Shown in pieces: positions 12,419 to 14,216 of a stretch of 14,216 bases of DNA. Both the position numbers and the translations under genes were made by a program. The notes below the pieces were generated by a model, which worked only from the letters and a program-made list of their open reading frames with translations, made no database searches and was not told the DNA's origin. The first letter of the stretch is position 1. The number at the start of each line of letters is the position of its first letter. Source of the stretch: JBOIBN01 sp050739575 (lineage in GTDB: Bacteria > Pseudomonadota > Gammaproteobacteria > JAKDMP01); assembly GCA_050739575.1 (NCBI GenBank), contig JBOIBN010000059.1:1-14216 (forward strand), in the 5' to 3' direction.

Positions 12419-14216
12419 ATGAACGCGATTACTTCAATTCGGACTATTGGGAGGAGCACTCTCTTCGTAGTTTGCATCTCTGCACTGTCATTGCCGGCGC
12501 TGGCGGCCTACAGCGGCATCAGTTTCGCACAAGCACAGACCTTGATGCCGACGAGCGATCAGGCTGCCGGTTTGCCCTCATGGGTCAACGTTCCGGCCCA
12601 TCATGCAAGTACTCGAGCCGGCACACTTCTTCCCCGTTCCGCTGGCCGGATCGTCGCCGGCGCGAACGGCGGCTTGGTTGTCACCGACGGGAACGGTCAG
12701 GCTGTGTTGACGCTGCCCGAGTCCGCGCATGCCGGGACTGATGCCGGAGCGACCGGACGCAACGCCTTCCATCCACTCACCGCTGATTTACTGACCTGGC
12801 TCGAACAGGAAGAGACTCCACAGAACGGAGCCGTATATTTTGGTTATGGGCTTGCGATGGATGGAGACACGGCCTTCGTCGGGTTCGATGCGGGTGGAGC
12901 AGTGGATGTATATGACTACGAAAACGGCGTGTGGACTTTGGTGCAACAAATTGCCGATCCACAGCCTGGGGATCAGTTCGGCTATGCAACGGCCATTGAC
13001 GGGAACGAGGCCATCATCGGAGCAAATACCGCGACGGTTAACGGCAACACCTGGCAAGGCGCCGCCTATATATACACTGAATCGAATGGTACTTGGAGCC
13101 AGAGTGCCATGCTTACCGCGAGCGATGGTGCGGCGAATGCCTTCTTCGGGCAGGCGGTCGCTATTCAGGGTGGCGTTGCCACGGTCGGGGCGCCGAGTGC
13201 TACGGTCGGCGGCAACGCAAACGCGGGAGAGGCCTACGTATTTACAGAGTCGGGCGGCACCTGGAGCCAGCAGGCTGCATTGACCGCAAGCGACGGCGGG
13301 GCAAGCGATTATTTCGGATTTTCGGTCGGAGTTTCATCGGCTGACATGGTAATCGTGGATTCTCCGTATACGGCAGGGGGAGGACAACCTTATGCAGGGG
13401 AAGTTTATATTTTCACAAACCCGGGTGGCACCTGGACCCAGACCCAGGAGTTCACCGCGGCCGATGCAGATTATGGATTTGGATATTCCTTCGCTGTTGA
13501 TGGCGATACGGCGCTCTTCGGCATGGAAAACGGTTCCGGCCCCAATTGCAGTTATCAGGGCGCGGCCTATATTTTTACCGATTCGAACGGCACCTGGAGC
13601 CAGACGCAGAAGCTCAATGCGGACAATGGTGCATGCGGCGACGGGTTTGGCATGGCGGACGCACTTTCGGGTTCGACCGCGGTGATCGGGGCATGGGGAG
13701 TCAATTCTTATCAGGGCGCAGCCTATATCTTCAATAATTCCGGAGGTACGTGGACGCAGACGCAAGAACTTTTTGCATCTGATGGTCAGCCGGGCGATTA
13801 CATGGGCTATATACCCTTTGCAACGTCGAATGGCGTCGCACTTGTTAGCGGCTTTGGACACAATAGCTATGTGGGCGCAACGTATTTCTTCAATCCGAGC
13901 GATCTCGGTCTTGCAGTGAGTGCCCCGCAGACGGTGGGACAAGGCCAGACCTATGTCAGCCAGACGATCGCGACCAACAACGCGACTGCGGCCTCCCCGG
14001 CGGTGAGCGCCACGGTCACGGTGCCGGCGGCGGCGAGCTTCGTCTCGGCGAGTGCAACGCAAGGCAGTTGCAGTGAAGCTTCGGGGGTCGTGACCTGCGA
14101 CTTTGGTGCGATCAGTGGCAACGCCGGCACGGCGACGGCCAACGTCACGCTCAAGGCCACAGGCAGCTCCGGCACCACGATCGAGAACACCGCGAGCGTG
14201 GCCAAGGCGACGCCGC
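12419..14216 (+). CDS. Secreted FG-GAP/DUF11 protein, paralogue 3 (3' end outside window)
   Basis: The frame is open from ATG 12419 to the right edge (599 codons) with no stop. The signal peptide (ITSIRTIGRSTLF, then a hydrophobic core to LPALAA) is nearly the same as in paralogue 1. The N-terminal domain is much shorter: the first blade begins near residue 131 against about 244 in paralogue 1. The PPALRPVFY and EWWR parts and the Cys pair are missing, while GGLVVTDGNGQAV and HPLTADLLTWLEQ remain. Seven blades follow to residue 498, less regular than in paralogue 1 and with more A/T at third codon positions. The DUF11-like domain then starts (SAPQTVGQGQTYVSQTIATN, with GSCSEASGVVTC) and is nearly identical to that of paralogue 1. 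The Cys-bounded C-terminal domain is expected beyond the window. It may be a working variant or a degrading copy; no frameshift is seen. Confidence 0.87.
   Translation, partial: MNAITSIRTIGRSTLFVVCISALSLPALAAYSGISFAQAQTLMPTSDQAAGLPSWVNVPAHHASTRAGTLLPRSAGRIVAGANGGLVVTDGNGQAVLTLPESAHAGTDAGATGRNAFHPLTADLLTWLEQEETPQNGAVYFGYGLAMDGDTAFVGFDAGGAVDVYDYENGVWTLVQQIADPQPGDQFGYATAIDGNEAIIGANTATVNGNTWQGAAYIYTESNGTWSQSAMLTASDGAANAFFGQAVAIQGGVATVGAPSATVGGNANAGEAYVFTESGGTWSQQAALTASDGGASDYFGFSVGVSSADMVIVDSPYTAGGGQPYAGEVYIFTNPGGTWTQTQEFTAADADYGFGYSFAVDGDTALFGMENGSGPNCSYQGAAYIFTDSNGTWSQTQKLNADNGACGDGFGMADALSGSTAVIGAWGVNSYQGAAYIFNNSGGTWTQTQELFASDGQPGDYMGYIPFATSNGVALVSGFGHNSYVGATYFFNPSDLGLAVSAPQTVGQGQTYVSQTIATNNATAASPAVSATVTVPAAASFVSASATQGSCSEASGVVTCDFGAISGNAGTATANVTLKATGSSGTTIENTASVAKATP
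12809..13912 (+). repeat. Seven degenerate FG-GAP-type blades in paralogue 3
   Basis: Seven units of about 47-57 residues can be marked by FG or MG turns and GTW.Q ends. Blades 1 and 7 are the most diverged. Blades 2 and 3 keep the ATVNGN/ATVGGN loop seen throughout paralogue 1. Extra cysteines occur in blade 5 (PNCSYQG) and blade 6 (GACGDG). Confidence 0.8.

Overview
The window is high-GC bacterial DNA that starts in housekeeping genes and ends in an accessory locus. An rnr-rlmB pair with a 4-base overlap is typical of gamma- and betaproteobacteria. The secreted FG-GAP/DUF11 proteins and the IS3-family remnant would suit an environmental gammaproteobacterium such as a xanthomonad relative, but the sequence cannot fix the species.

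Bases 1-2396 hold the 3' part of ribonuclease R and the whole of the 23S rRNA methyltransferase RlmB, so this part is RNA metabolism. Bases 2397-4388 hold a promoter with a perfect TATAAT box and a glycoside hydrolase family 15 enzyme of the trehalase/glucoamylase type. Bases 4421-5485 encode a regulator with two DNA-binding ends (TrmB-like at the N terminus, LuxR-like at the C terminus) and no receiver domain.

From 5486 to the right edge lies a family of three tandem paralogues on the + strand (5796-8309, 8548-10995, 12419-end). Each has a Sec signal peptide, an N-terminal domain, seven FG-GAP-type blades that should close into a beta-propeller, and a DUF11-like beta-sandwich. The two complete members end in a small domain with two conserved cysteines. 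The third copy has a shortened N-terminal domain and runs off the right edge without a stop codon, so a simple search for closed ORFs misses it.

All three copies carry a related 5' leader. A 17-nt palindrome/hairpin begins exactly 101 nt before each start codon, is followed by a second hairpin, and a strong Shine-Dalgarno sequence lies 9 nt before the ATG. The first copy has a very regular 168-bp blade unit with a 99-bp perfect repeat, and copies 1 and 3 share near-identical patches, which points to continuing recombination within the family.

Between copies 2 and 3 lie a strong intrinsic terminator and a decayed IS3-family element (11149-12285). The element has recognisable 27-bp terminal inverted repeats but frameshifted transposase genes and no flanking target duplication. 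The most interesting proposal is that these paralogues form a regulated set of secreted beta-propeller proteins sharing one leader element, possibly under the adjacent TrmB/LuxR-type regulator. The duplication and the leader are visible in the sequence; the regulatory link and the function are inference.
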